Part shown: one piece after another, positions 13,001-26,790 of the stretch
Numbering within the stretch: position 1 is the first letter of the stretch
How the letters are laid out: every line of letters begins with the position of its first letter
Assembly (NCBI GenBank): GCA_921293015.1
Contig: OV121087.1
Location: forward strand, 4,600,501 to 4,664,500
Direction of reading: 5' to 3'
From: Phorcus lineatus
Lineage: Eukaryota > Mollusca > Gastropoda > Trochida > Trochidae
Length of the DNA stretch: 64,000 nucleotides
Translations under genes and position numbers: made by a program
The notes under the pieces: generated by a model
What the model was told of the DNA's origin: nothing
Databases searched by the model: none
Seen by the model: the letters and a program-made list of their open reading frames with translations, nothing else

Positions 13001-13204
13001 ATCTTGACATCCATTCGACTATTAACATATATTTGAATTTTTGAAAGATGCAAGGCGTAGAATAATAATACTCCGAGTAGGTGCGATCATTTTCGATTTG
13101 AATGTAGAATATATCATTACATTTATATCACATTGATAAAAATATCTTCTCAACAACAAAAGGTTCTAATTACATAAAGTAAGCGCTATTAGTACGTTCT
13201 CATG
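10091..13204. other. Stretch without a supported gene
   Basis: AT-rich DNA with a few short open frames that lack recognisable motifs. Apart from the repeat copy near 10.9 kb I see no structured element. Confidence 0.55.
10885..10942 (+). repeat. Diverged repeat, copy 2 (partner at 546-603)
   Basis: Same orientation and word spacing as the copy at 546-603, with scattered substitutions. Flanking similarity fades quickly on both sides. Confidence 0.45.
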
Positions 13205-13290
13205 ACTGTATAGTCATACATGTACATTTGTCTGTTTTGTATTGTACTTAGGCCTGATGCCTCTCTCTCGAAATAAATTTGATTGATTCA
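13205..13290 (+). mobile_element. LINE 3'-end fragment
   Basis: A segment running TGTATTGTACTTAGGCCTGATGCCTCTCTCTCGAAATAAATTTGATTGATT resembles the 3' terminus of mollusc non-LTR retrotransposons: a short hairpin-prone AGGCCTGATGCCT unit, then AATAAA and a short repetitive tail. The LINE at 62416-63580 ends, on its own strand, with the comparable TAGGCCTTTAGGCCTG followed by AATAAA. No coding sequence remains upstream, so this would be a strongly 5'-truncated insertion. Confidence 0.45.
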
Positions 13291-14141
13291 CTTGATCAAT
13301 AGAAAATCAGAACGCTTGTGAACGCTGTACTTACCCTCCAAATAATGCCCAATTGTGAAATTAATCATTATTGATTGCAATTGAAATTATATTATGAACT
13401 TCACAGACACATCACTTTAATGTTATTGATTAACCTTTTAGTACTAGACGATTATTATACGTTTTGATTTTTTTCTCAAATTTGGTCACGTTTATTTAAT
13501 TGTAGTTTTCAAAATGAAAGGGATCTCAAACTGATCATGACTTCGGTACCTACTTAAACGCAATATCAAAGTTGTCTAATTAAAATGCGTCATAATTTTG
13601 TAAACATTGACGTATTTAATCTATGTTTTATCCAGATCTTTTACTTATTTCTGATGATAAAATTTGGTTTAAAACAACTTAGTGGTCTATAATGCAAACT
13701 TATTTGGACGTAAATTATGTCACTTCAAACATGGAGTTCTCGCAAGGTTTATTAAAATAAACAACCGGATGGTAAAAACTAATATTTTCATAACTGTAAT
13801 GAAACAAAAAGTGGAGATTATTGACATCTCCATATTTTAAAACACACAAAAACTACTTTCACCAAGCACTTTCCACTTTTCTCCAGAAATTCAAAACTAG
13901 TAAGTGTCATTTTCAATGTTTTCTGCACACAAAGTCTTTTATTTGTGAACTGCGTACAATAGTTGTTAACTATGATCAACTTGTGTACAATCGATTTTTA
14001 ATAATGCACTTCTATAGCAAAAGTTGCAAATCTTTTACGACATCATATATCGGCTGCATCAGTGGTAATGCAAAGCTGCATTGACGATTGTCATATTTTG
14101 AAGATCGTTCATTTTCGTGAATAAGATAATAACATCGGATT

Positions 14142-14440
14142 TGCAAGACAGCAGATTTGTCAGTCTTTTGATTTTATTCGATCAATTTGGGCCATGTTGA
14201 TTCTGGACAATAATTGGAATCGATGGCCTACGTGACGTCTACACACACGAGCAGAGTCTTGTTTTGATAAAATTATGACAGCATTAATGATAACATCGGA
14301 TTTAATATTTGTTACTGGATAAGACCTTCCTATAAGTTTTCCAACTTAGAGGTAGGCGTTCACGTCTGCAGATTATTTGATATCATCGGCTTTATACCGA
14401 CGAATTAGTTGGTACGGACGAACCCAAAATCGCTATCACC
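14142..14440 (+). repeat. Old duplicated segment, copy 1 (partner at 40214-40530)
   Basis: Words in the same order as at 40.2-40.5 kb include GCAAGACA, AATCGAT, GATAACATCGGATTT, ATATTTGTT, GTCTGCAGATT and ACGAATTAGTTGGT. Identity is moderate with indels. Weak similarity continues to about 14.75 kb. No coding sequence or element ends were recognised, so the nature of the duplicated unit is unknown. Confidence 0.6.
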
Positions 14441-17400
14441 TTGGCGTCTGAAAGCGGGCCCCTGGAGGCAACTGACGGAACTATAAATTCAAGTGTATTA
14501 GTTCACAGTTTTGTCTATTCACTAAAACACAATGGATAGCTGTATGTTAAAATTTTTGCAACAAAGTGTTTATATCAATTTTCATTTCAAAATATTATGA
14601 CCATTAACAGATTTTATAATAAATAAATATGTTTAAGAATTTTGAATGTGTAATTGGCTATTTGGGACTAAACAGTTAATTGTAGATTAATTCCTGAATT
14701 GGTTTGTATACATGTATTAAGAATAAATATGCTTGAATAAGTGTTTATTAATCATCACAATCTTGTGCATTGGCTGTAACAAAATAAGTTGAGGAACACC
14801 TCTATTTATAAGATAGTATATTCTATAGTTCATCATATGGATCAGTTTAAATATTGAACATTTGGATGGTCCTGAAATATTCTGTTGAGTATACATTGAA
14901 ACATTGTACTGATTAAGGTGAGTTATATCCACTGTACACATTCATAGTTCATGTTAACCTCATGATTGGTGTTTACAATGTAATTACCAATCGGCATTGC
15001 CTCTAATACAGCTGGCAGTGCTGGAATATTAACCCATATATTTCATGCAATAGCGCTAACGCCTGTCAACTTTCGACAATAAGTCTTATTCATAGACGCT
15101 ACGTACTTGTAATTGCCAAGGCATTAACGCTATTGCTCGATTTTCGCTATTAACGCTAACGTATGCACATCTATATACACTTGCCTAAATAACACTTAGT
15201 CTAAGGAGAAATTGGTGTGTGTGTGTGACTGTGGTAATAAAGGATATGTATTTCAAATACTAGTGGTTACTCTAACATGGTACATATGGAATCAACGCTT
15301 CTTGTAACAGGGTCATAGATCTTACTACGTTAACATCACAAATCATCATAACACTACTCAAAAAACTCTCTGGTTGCAACAGTATCTTCTTCTACATAAT
15401 TTCTTTTATACAGATCTGTGCATTAAACTTAATCAGACAATAAAGTTAACCTTTAAGCATCTCAATTGAAACAAAAATCAAAATATATTATTTCTTGTCT
15501 AATTGATATGGCATTCGAGAAAACATATCGGGATCAAGACGAGTTTGCACACTTAATGTAAGTCAAAGATTACTGTTGGAAATAGTCCGTCCATAGCATT
15601 TTACCAAAGCAAAGGAGGTAAGGGCTCATTTAGGATTTTGATCTCACAATCTATGAATATTTCACCAACCCTAGAAAGCTAAGAGAATTCAGATTGTGTC
15701 ATTTCCAAAAACACGTGATTCAAAATTAAATTAATGCCTTTCAATTAATCTAAATAATGTTTCTGAAACACCTCGTTTATAGAGAACTATTATTGATGTA
15801 CCAATAAGATCTCTTCGTACATCCAGACATGTCAGCTAGTCCATCTCGATATGAGGTTTGTTCAGCATCAAGGGAAGTCTAATTAACGTCTTATAGCGTT
15901 CAGCAGATTAACTGAGAAACATCTTTCTGAAGTCTAATCTGTCTGGTTTCAACTTGGTCAAATGTATTGGCAGGATTTATTTTTTGATAATCTTCATACA
16001 CATCGAAAAGTGCACCGCCAAATTTATACATTGGACTCGATATAAATTTTAGGGATTGTCATATCTGAAAAAGTAGCAAATAAATTAGATAGATTGCGCA
16101 CTTATAACATGGAACAGTAGTTATCAAAATATTTTTTATTATCCAAATTGGAATGGTGACTTTTACTTTTTTTTAAAATGCGAAAACATCATTTTCTTGA
16201 AAAAAAATCCTCATTTTGGAGTAGACGTCTTTCCATTCATAAAAATAACAAGTAAAACTTCCATCGCTTAAAAGCTTAACAGAGAAGTACAAATCCTTAG
16301 ATCGTGATCATTACAATGCATCATAATGAACCCTGGCCATTATTTGAGTTAGTCAAAATGTTAAAGATCGAAAGTCTTCGAGGACATAAACATAGGCCTT
16401 AACGCAACATTGTTCTACTAGTATGGTGGATCACACTATTTTGAACAATTGTTTTTAGTTGGAAACATCTTTATAACTCAGAATATACATCTATTCATGG
16501 AAATTGACCATTCAATATAAAGTTATCAAATTTGATATTCAAGATCCGTGAAATATAGGTTTATGTTGCTTTCATTTAATTGATATACTGCAACAAAATG
16601 AATACATTAGAGTTGTCATTACTTGCAGTATGTTTTTGAACTCATTATCATGTATTTTCAATTAACAGCAATCAGATCACAAATATAAACACTGACTAGG
16701 ACTTCATGCGTCCAAAATTAAAATTCTTCTATCTAGACGACAGAACGAAATCAACAAAGAACTTTCACAGCAAGAGTTTCAACTTTGATCTAAATATTGA
16801 AACCTGGGTGGCACATAATCTATTCATTGGGTGTTAGAAACGTTCCTTCAGAAAACTCTTTAGTTTCAATGTGGTTTGTTTGACAAGTTGGGAAACATCT
16901 CACATTTATCGGTGCCATATCTAGCAGAATAACTAAAGCTTTTGAGTTGCAGTCCTTCTTAGCAATATTGAGTGTTTTGGTTCATTCAGGGTGATGTGTC
17001 TAAGATGATGTATTAATTCCAACTTTGTTATTAATGCTGGTGTGATAGGAGATTTTCTGGAGTAATGAATTGGTAAGAGATTGTCCTGTTTTCACCATTT
17101 AGGAATTCGATGAGGTGGAGTTGTGTTTGAATTGATTGGGAACGAGCCAACGCATTCTTGAAACTCAAACAAAGCAAACAAATCCTTTCATGTTTGCTTT
17201 TCATACCAATCGATTACCACTCAAACTCAACATTTGAACTCCGGAAAACATTGATTAGTAAAAACTTTGGTTCTTGCTCGACACTCCTTTAAGTAGAAAA
17301 TAAGACTTTCATAAGAAATTGCAAACGTTCTTGAAATTTATCTTCAATTAATAACAGACGATATCATAGAAAAACAGATTGAAACTTTTGCGGTTTATTT

Positions 17401-19440
17401 GCTAGAGAGCTTTTTAAATTCTTTTAGATTCTTTGTAAATAGGCATTAGATAATAAAATAGTACGAGAAAGAATAAAATTGATAATTTGATAAAACAAAT
17501 ACACTTTTTGCACAATATATATACTGGATCTCTTAAGCGATCGTTTAGAAAGTCTGGAATACATTTTAGGAAACTTTCTTTTACGGATAGTTTGATAAAG
17601 TTGACAACTATTACTATATCTATTATTGATTAAATGGTTTCCTTTATCACAAGAACGTCTGTAGCTTTCTGCTTCTATCTTATAAGTGTCGGCTTTTTTG
17701 TGCCAGCTTAAAATAAAGCCAAACGTCTGCCTCTAATTCAATATTTATCAATTATTATCTCATCTAATACTTCAGTAAGAAAGCTTGTTAAACCATTCAT
17801 AGTGGAATAGGGAAAGGGTGTCATTTTCATCTATTCTGAGGAATGTATTCTAAAGTTTTCATGTCAAGAGTATCTGATAGCCTTAATTACATTTGAACAA
17901 CATCGTAGAAAGATTTGAAAGGACTACAGAAACACTCAAATGTCTTCACAATCCGTCTTATTTCCATTAAAAGGGTTTAAAAGAGTTGATAGAAAAGGCT
18001 TACATATATCCAGACATGTTTGTTGATGAAACGATTTGTATCTGTATCATATGATTACTTGTGAAATGGCTTTGTTGGCACGTTTTGTTTCTGTTCTCTT
18101 ACAGAAAACATTATTCGACTTTGGAATATATGAAAATAACACTTTTTGGCCATTTTCTGAAAATCATTGGTAAAACTCTTTTGACATCTTAATATTGAGA
18201 GAAATCAATATTTCTTTGAGACAGAAACCAAGAATTCGTAAATTTTAAAAGATATTTAAGCTAGCATTGCTGTCATGGTATTAGAACCACAATTTATAGC
18301 GGTTGGTGTATGACAAGATTAAATGATTTTGTATTTTTGGTCATTCAATTAAATTTGAATTTTTAACAGAAATGTTTATTCTACTTTTTCGCGTTTTGAA
18401 AAAACATCAACTCGATTTTCGAGGATGGTTACACTAGAAAAGAGTATAAAAATGAATTCAAATGTTTGCGTGGACAGTAATCTTATTAACATTAAGCTGT
18501 CATTCATGTTCACCAAATTTGTGATTTAAAAATGTTAACGACTTACGCAGTAGTGCGTCACAGGTCTCAATATCTTTATCTGATAAGATATCAAGATTGT
18601 TTATTGAGTCCTAACAACAACATATTATTTGTTGGAGAAGACCTCTGATAATTATGTAACAATAGAACTTTGTTTATCTAAATCCGACTGTTTGGTTTGT
18701 GTATGATAATACATTTATGCCAGACTATGCATGTAGTAACGGTGAGTGTATGATGACATAGTGAATGATGACATAGTGTATGCCGATGATTCCTTGATTT
18801 CAGACCTTGTAATTGGTTTGTTGTGATTCAAATATTTTTTTAAATTCTAAAAAATAAAAGAAATATATTTCCATTCATAGATTCAACTTGACTATAATTG
18901 AATTGTAAAATCATCATGCATTAAGCTTATCTTGACTTAGCGTTAGATTTGCAGTTTGCAATTACCTATGTTGTTAAGATGTGTAGAAAATAAAATCCAT
19001 TTCCCAAGTGTTTTAAATCGTAAGTCTTAGTGACAAGAAGGATGATGATTTATGCTTTTTTAACAACCCATTCACAATGTAACTGACTATTTTGCAGATG
19101 TTTAAGCTTTAAAGAGAAAATCAGCCCACGTCCAATTATCTTGTCTTCAAAAGTTTAATAGAAACTTCTGAGTCGCGTTTCAAGATTAACCACAAAAACT
19201 AATATAGCAAACAGTTTTGTGAACATAGCATGTATAGTATTAGACGTACTTGTATCCTCCTTACAGAAATATTTGATGAACAGACAGACGGTCTGACAAA
19301 TTGATAGTGACAGTTCTATATACCAGCGTTTACGGATTTATTTTTACAAAAGTTTTTCTGTTTGAAATGAAAGGTCGTTCCGGACGTTTATGAGTTATTG
19401 GGATTCGATATAATGAGGTAACTCTAATTGTAGATATACC
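14441..19440. other. Stretch without a supported gene
   Basis: About 5 kb of AT-rich sequence with only short random open frames. I see no repeats with clear ends, no tRNA-like box pairs and no recognisable protein motifs. Confidence 0.55.
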
Positions 19441-19443
19441 TCA

Positions 19444-19470
19444 CCCCCCCCTCCCCCCCCCCCCCCCCCC
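19444..19470. repeat. Poly-C tract
   Basis: Twenty-six C residues interrupted by a single T at 19452, an exceptional composition for this AT-rich region. It could form an i-motif on this strand or a G-quadruplex on the other, and its length is likely to vary between alleles or be misassembled. Confidence 0.9.
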
Positions 19471-20300
19471 TTTACAGAAAAAAGTGCAATTTTTAGAAAA
19501 TCGATGCAGATATAAAATCATCAGTTTGTCCATCTTCCCTTTTATACACGCTAATCCTTGTGATATGAAGAAACATGCTGTTACTGAGTGTTCCCTTGAA
19601 CAGTTGTTTAAACGACGTTATCACGTTCAGCTAATTTAATAATGAAAGTTCCAGTTTACAACTCGTTTATACATGTGTTGCTTGACAGTTTATTACATAT
19701 ATTAGGCTAAAGATATTAGTTTACTTTGGTTACTTTATAATGGTGGTACGATTGTCTGTGCATTGCTCAGTAAACATACATAAGTGAGGTTAAGTCAGTT
19801 TCAGATGTGTCGCGCTGAAATGATCGGTTACCCGATGGATTGCTGGAAAACAAAATATAACTGAGTTTGAAAGTTAGAATACGTGTAGTGATTTCTTACC
19901 TCACAATGGGACATTAGTTTAGAAACTTGTGGTGTCTCCTCAGGCAAGAGACTTCATCCGGACTCTTACTAACCCAGCTGTGGTTTGAATTGATGAAAAT
20001 ACGAAATTACACCATAAAGCTCTTAATCGGTTCGTGGGTTGTATATTTCATTATTAATTATTAATAAACGAAGTACCGATGATGTAGATTAACATAGTCA
20101 CAAAAAAACGAGGTTTCTATATCCCTTCACTCTGCTTTCAACACAGATTACTTCTATTGACATTTACATCCATATCTGGATATTAGATATAAAAGTATAA
20201 CAAAGTAATATTTTTTTACTACTCTCCCGTTGAAGATACCGGCGTTTAATAAATCTACAAAGTTATTAAACATTGTGTAATAACATCGCGTGCTGATTGA

Positions 20301-20340
20301 TGTCACATGACGTCACAATCGTTAAGCATGACGTCACAAT
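20301..20340 (+). promoter_or_regulatory. Phased pair of CRE-like palindromes
   Basis: Two TGACGTCA octamers lie at 20308-20315 and 20329-20336, exactly 21 bp apart, each inside the same longer word CATGACGTCACAAT. A related TGATGTCAC precedes them. TGACGTCA is the consensus for CREB/ATF bZIP dimers, and two-helical-turn spacing would put both on one face. No gene start is recognised next to them, so function is inferred from the motif alone; a small tandem repeat is the alternative. Confidence 0.35.
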
Positions 20341-23300
20341 GTTAGCGGTGCAGCGACAATGGCTTTCGCTCGTTAAATACCAAACCACACACTCGTTTCA
20401 TAAATGTGTCATTAAACGGGACGTCGTTTTGTATTCTCTATTTATTGCTTCCCATGCTTCACATATTATCGCAGTTAGTCACCTATAATATGGCACAATG
20501 GTAATGTCTTCAGTGGTGGAACTGGAAAGCGAGCGGTTGTGTGTATACAGAAATTACAAGGTACTTCTGTGTAGAAAATTATATAAATTTTCAATATCAA
20601 CATGTTACATATACACATTATATACGCTTTCCTTCACTCTTCTTCAAAACAACAAGCCCAAAACATCTTATTAATACTTTGCTCTCCTGAAAAAAAATCA
20701 CGGATTTTCAAGAAATAAAGATAAATTTATTTAAGAAATATGAATGTTGGGATAAAAAAAATAATATAACAAGATGAAAATTTTCAGCCACCTGCGTATT
20801 TCTACACTGTGTTCAATTAAAATGAGCCAGGAAATGTACAGGAAAAGAAAAAATAGCCACTTGAGAGAAACAAATTGAACACTCATCATTGGAACTTTTA
20901 GGATAGTAGTTTTAGACAGGATGGATAGCACTGCACAAGCATACAACATGGTTATGGTTAAGGTGTTGCGTTTTTTAATTGCATACAGTGTCTCATGTGT
21001 ACTGAAAATCAGTGAGTGACACGTTTTCTTTTTTTTATCGTTTCTTTTTCTGTATCTTACACATAACGTGTCAAACAATGATTGGCCTTCTGCGACCTTT
21101 ACTTATATTTGTAACGAAGACAGGAAAAGGACGGATTTCAGTTTGAATGTTATTTGGGGCTCTTCTTAGTGTGCTTAGTATCTTTGAAAGATATATTTTA
21201 ACCGCGAATAATAACGACAAAGTAATATAAATTGTCAACAGTTCGAAAAGAAATGATACGGAGTCTTAATTTTTAAAATTCTAATAATGAAATAAAGATT
21301 ATTTACTGCGTATAAAACAACCTTTACTGGGTAAATTTGAACTCTTATTCATCAAAAGAGAACGTGTTTAATACAAAAGCATTTATTCTACAAGGCCTTT
21401 AATACGGTTGACAAATATATTCTATATAATTGTTTTAACATAATCTTTTAGATTGACAATATCTCAATCAGTTTGTCACTTAAGAATTTGCATGAGAGAA
21501 AAGGATGCAAGACTTTTTATTTTACTGTTATGTTATATTATATTGTGGAGATGGTAAGGGCGCTTTTGTAGATCGATTTTAGTATTATATCTCTCACAAA
21601 CATGGCTCTCGTCTTCAATTAAGTTCTTTTGCAAAAATAACAGCTCGTATTAGTTGCTAATTTAGCTTTACTGCTTCTGGTTTTATCTATTTGAAGTTCG
21701 TACTAGATGCTTTGAACTTGAACTACACTTTTGTTATTTGCTTGTTATAAAGAATTCTTCTGTAGTGATAACTCTTATGAATCGTATTGTTTGGAAAAGC
21801 TTGAAATATTTATTTCTTTATGCAACTTTTGGAGTGCTATATTTTGGACGTTGTCTTCAACATGAACAATAAAATAAAATTTGGATTTCAAACATCAAAG
21901 GCGTACGATTCAAAAATCATTAAAACGTGCTTTTGATTTGGAATAATCACTTGCAGAAAAAACGATAATTCTAAAGGTTGTATCTTACCAAAAGTTTTAA
22001 AGGGTCAGATAAAAAATAATGCATTAGTTCGTAAACAACACACATGTTGTGATAAAAAACCCTCTAGATGAAGTCATACATAGTTTGGTTTGTTGTATTT
22101 CAGTGCGTACGGCAATAACTAGTTGAAATGAGAACTTAATGTTGACTGAGGATGTATCATGTTCCTGTAGCCGTAAATTAACAACAGCAATTAAATGACG
22201 TCACCATCATTGACTCCATGTAACACTAAGATGATGTCCTGCCTATGAAATATATGCTACTAATATAATGATAGTTATTTATACACCTTTTTTATGCAAG
22301 CCTCTCTTTGAACCTTTTAAGTTAGTGTACTCATATATGTCCATGGTCGAATGTATGTATCAAACATATGTATATTTATGATTTATAGAATATCATAGAA
22401 CATATGTCCTTCTCGCATGTTTTGGGTGAAAAAAAAATATAATCATGAATCATTTAATCATACTGTCATACCTGATAGGTTTGGGGTTTCAAAATTAGTA
22501 AACCGTTATGTTTGTTGTTTTTAGAGCATAGCTTATATCTTGATAACAATTTGAAAAACGTTTACTTCTTCGTCAATCTGTTTAAGTGTTTCCAACAGTT
22601 AGCCCATGTTAACCTATTTGGTTCAGTCGATCAATAAATGTTTCCACAATGACAGCCATAAATAACAGCCGTCAATACAATAAAAATCTCAGGCTGGCAG
22701 GACCTCCGATAGGTGCTATGTTCTTGAGTGCTTTCTATAATCTCATCTATTCACATCATCAATGATATATCAATCATTCCATATGTCAATCGTCTTGAAT
22801 CTAGATACCTTTGAAAATATAATATCCAGACACTTACAACATCAATTGAACAAGATTGGCTCTTAACTATGAAAGAAAACATATCGTAGGGTTTTTAGTA
22901 AAGTGTAAGATTTTCCAGTATTCAATTTCATTACTTTCATCCAATCGCCTAATACATTTCGAGGATAAAAAGAGATCACTCGAAGACGTATGAGTGACAG
23001 GTAATGTAGTGAAAAACTCACACTTAGACGGCTGAGTGGATATATAGAGCCAGGTTCTTAGTTATTCATTGAATGACTCTATGACTTTTCCATATATGCC
23101 ACTAGAAATTAGAATACTTTAGCAGAGGGCATCGACAGAAATGTTTCCAACGTATTGGCAGGTCAGATGAAATGTTTTCTAAACGGATAAACAACTGCAG
23201 GTACTCTAAACATAAAAACCATGAGAAGTTTATATAATTTTATTTCCATTAATTGAATAAGCTTATATGTTCTGTTTTATAAGTTCAACCAAACTCTGCT

Positions 23301-25383
23301 GATCATCAAAAACATAAAATAATATATATCCACCAATGTTACATCAGTAGCACAATCAAAAGGCAATCCACTTCATCCCTTTCTGTGACAGTTCCACAGT
23401 AAAAGAGGATATGTAAAGCTCTCATGACGGGCATTTTAATACCTGTGAATTCCGTCTATTATCCTTATACTTGGTCAGTATAATATATTCGTAGGACGAT
23501 GGAGTATTACCATGGTTTAATTTTCCTATATTACCAATAGACAATTTAAAAGCTAAAGCAACTTGAAGAACCTATTCTTCGTGATGATAGTATACGTGTC
23601 TCAACAGTGTCCCACGACACGTAATAAAAAGAGTATACATGTAAGATAACACATTACCTGCCATCCAGGCCTCCCAATAGCAACAAGTGACACGCGACAA
23701 GTTTATATGCATTTAGGACCGCATAGCCCATGCCAATACAAAAAAGACTGCACTAAGTTTGCATATTAATAATTCAATCGTAGCATATGTTACATTTTTT
23801 GTTTGTTTGATTTAAATTGTTTATAGCTTTTTTTTTGTCCTAATACATTTACCAGAATTTGTTATATTTTTTGTATCTATACCACACTTTTGCTTTTTAT
23901 TTTTTCATATTTCTTTATTGTTAATTTAGTAATTTATTAATTTATTGTTGTAATCAACGATATGGATCACACACATCATAATCGGTTTTATAGCTGCATA
24001 TTCTTTTAATAAAAAGAATTGTTTGCTGACCTATGGCAACTTGGTAAAACAAGGTATTAGTATTATGAATTGTCAATATTCCTTAAATAATACGAGATCA
24101 TTAAAGCCGTTATTTTCCGACTTTCAAGTCTGCTTATTTAATTTTCAAACTTAACAGGTTTTAGTAAGAGCACTTTAACAATAATCATCATATTTAAATT
24201 AGATTAAAGATAACTTTACCTTCGAAAAAATGCTTAATAACAAAATGTCTCCTTCTATGGTATAGGGCGTGAAAACCGACACCAATCAGCCTGGTCGATA
24301 GTCCCAAGCTAACCATCAAAAGTAACCTTTTCGCACTCCTCTCAGTAGTTTACATTGGCACTCGTTGTTTCTTTTCAGATTTCGATAGCAATTAAAAATA
24401 TTTTAAAATTCAAAGTGTACTAAAATAACCGTACGTCCTTCTGCCAGAGCCAAGAGATACATAAAGTTAAGTGATAGGTACTCTTGAACGTTACAACATG
24501 TTATGTTATAATCACTACATGAAAGATATTTCTTATTGCCTTAATAGTACCCTTAATATTTTTCAAAATATAGATACACTATAGAGATTTTTTAAAACTA
24601 AGAGGTAGAAATTTACCAATTAGTAGATCGGGGATTAAGATCAGGTGAAAATATTCTGAAGAAAAATCTGGAAGAAAGGTTAAGAGACCAACTCTGGAAC
24701 ACAATGATATCTAATTTTCTGATGACAGATTTTTTTATGTGACCGGAAGCTACACTCATTCAATAGAGTCTTATTAGATGTAATAATTTGTTGATGACAA
24801 TGATTCATAAAACGTGAGGGCGTTATTTAAGAAATGCGATACAAGACCATTAAGGCCTGTTATGGAAATGTTAGAAACACATCTTGTATAGTAAGATAAA
24901 TATTAACAGCACTGAAACGTTCATATCCAACCCTTTCTCTTTAACTTTCTTCCTTTACTTGTCAAGTAAGTATGGAAAGTTTAATGTGTGTTAGTAAATG
25001 ACATCAAAGTACATGGACGTCAGTAGTTAAAACATAGAGACGTTTAGTGGATTCAACTCAGTGTCAAAATCCTAATAAACAAAATAAGTGAATTATCTCT
25101 ATTTTTTAGACAACATCACGATTTCATTGTCCTATATAAGGATAATTAAACGCTCACGAAATCAGTTTAGTATGACATCATTCCCATTTAAGCAGAAGTT
25201 AAAAAAATGACAAAAATAGGACAAAGTAGGCATGAAATGCAACCAGTATTTATAGTAGATGAAATTCACATGCTAAACCAGAAACAAGGCATAGCAGAGG
25301 AAAAGATCCAAAACACATAATTACCTTCTCCGGAAATGCATTTGTTGCCATGACAAAATATCAAAATATCATTCATGCCATGT
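20341..25383. other. Stretch without a supported gene
   Basis: The longest open frame is a minus-strand 115-codon frame at 20731-21078 with hydrophobic segments. It has strong AT-driven composition and no recognised domain. The rest is AT-rich DNA without features I can name. Confidence 0.5.
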
Positions 25384-25384
25384 A

Positions 25385-26036
25385 TTGTCGAAAATAAACG
25401 TCTCTAAATCAGCTTAAGTCAACTATCAAGCCCTATCACTAAAATAAAAACAAGTAAAGAGACGTTATGGTGTCAACATCCCCTGTCTTTTTGAAAAGTG
25501 TTTACAAAATGTAACCGTTACATATTCCTTTAAACAAATACATCATTTTAATCCAATTACGTTTCCATTCAAACTAATTTAATACTCTAAAAAATCGGAC
25601 CAGTGATTTAACGGCAACAACGGCAAAATCGAAAACTCGTACCAGTCATTTGAGCCATTTGCGAAGCGCACCCTGGACCCTAAAACTCGACATTAAATAC
25701 CATTTTAAGATAGAAGAGTATCCTTCTGGAATCTAGTTTAGTTTAAAATTATAGACATGTACCTCAGGTTTCAGATCGCAAAAGAATTATGTCATGACAA
25801 ACATATGCATTGACGTGTCTCGTGCTTTGTTTATTTCACACCGACAGTCATGAAAAAAGCTGCCATTGATAGTACCATTTCCCTTTGCTCCGATGACGAA
25901 TGATGAAGCTTGAAAATTTACTTACTTTGAAGAAAAGTGTTTGGATTAAAATGGTGTATTTACTTATACTTTTAAAATAGAAAAAAGGTGCTAGATAGTC
26001 GACTCAATCTGTTGTAGAGACGTTTATTTTCGACAA
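25385..26036. mobile_element. Foldback/MITE element with long degenerate inverted repeats
   Basis: The left terminus TTGTCGAAAATAAACGTC followed by TCTA (from 25385) recurs perfectly inverted, ending at 26036. Each end abuts TA (25383-25384 and 26037-26038), fitting a TA target duplication. Inverted similarity continues inward with mismatches and indels: the AGTC(A/G)ACTATC word and, about 150 bp in, an A(T/C)CATTTTAATCCAA word occur on both arms. The arms are thus long and imperfect. There is no open frame, so it is a non-autonomous element, probably of the Tc1/mariner TA-targeting type. Confidence 0.75.
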
Positions 26037-26439
26037 TAAATGTCCCTGTCATTTATGCACAATTATATGTAACCCTTTAATTTGGGATTGAACGCATTTT
26101 TCACTTCTTCCTATTTTTATTCTTGAGCGATGAGCGGACCTGCAAACATAAATGAGACCCAAAAAATGGAGGCGATTATTTTACTTTAACAGGTTTAAGA
26201 GGAAAAATTCGGCTCAATTAACATGTTTATTCAACTTCGAAAGATTCCCGAAGAAAACATAGAAACATCATTATGAGTTCTGGTATACTCTGTTTAACTC
26301 GTTTAATTATATATTCATTGACAAATAATATTACAGAAACGCATGCATATACGACATAAGCTTCTTAGTTGAAAAATCACAGTAATTAATTGCACTTTAA
26401 ATGCTGCAGCGATTTCTGTTATCAGTCATTCATTTTTTT

Positions 26440-26790
26440 ATTTTCCCCGACGGCGAAGCCAGAGGCGGATAATCCTGTCACGCTGTGCGTCCGTCCGTCT
26501 TGAAAAGGCTACCTGATCTGCGATATCAACTCCTCCCATAGTCTCATAATAGTAATAAATCATTCTGACATTTCTCACATGCTTTTTATATATGTCAGCG
26601 ATGCATATTTGTCCTTTTGAGCATGCTGCTTTTTATATTTGTGGAGTTAGCACCCTTCACTTAGAGCTGTCTACTTTACAGTTTCCGAATGACAGTATCC
26701 GCCTTGCGAAATCAACCCTCCAACAGTATTTGTTAACTTTACACATGGCTTAGGTATACATAAGTGATGCATCCAACACTTTTAGGATGG
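26440..26790 (+). repeat. Dispersed-repeat fragment with internal duplication
   Basis: This begins with a GC-richer CGGCGAAGCCAGAGGCGGAT segment and a CGTCCGTCCGTC run. Two related halves follow, each with TGCGA(T/A)ATCAAC near its start and AT(A/G)...GATGCAT near its end. The pattern of a GCGAAGCC...GAGGCGGAT head with CGTCCGTCCGTC is one I associate with a repeat common in mollusc genomes, but no named family can be assigned by eye. Confidence 0.4.

Noticed and set aside
18570-18600. Near-palindromic ATCTTTATCTGATAAGAT with GATA sites
   Set aside because: Short and expected by chance in AT-rich DNA; no gene nearby to regulate.
20731-21078. Minus-strand 115-codon frame with hydrophobic segments
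   Set aside because: Composition is what AT-rich DNA gives by chance; no motif, signal peptide logic or neighbouring exon.
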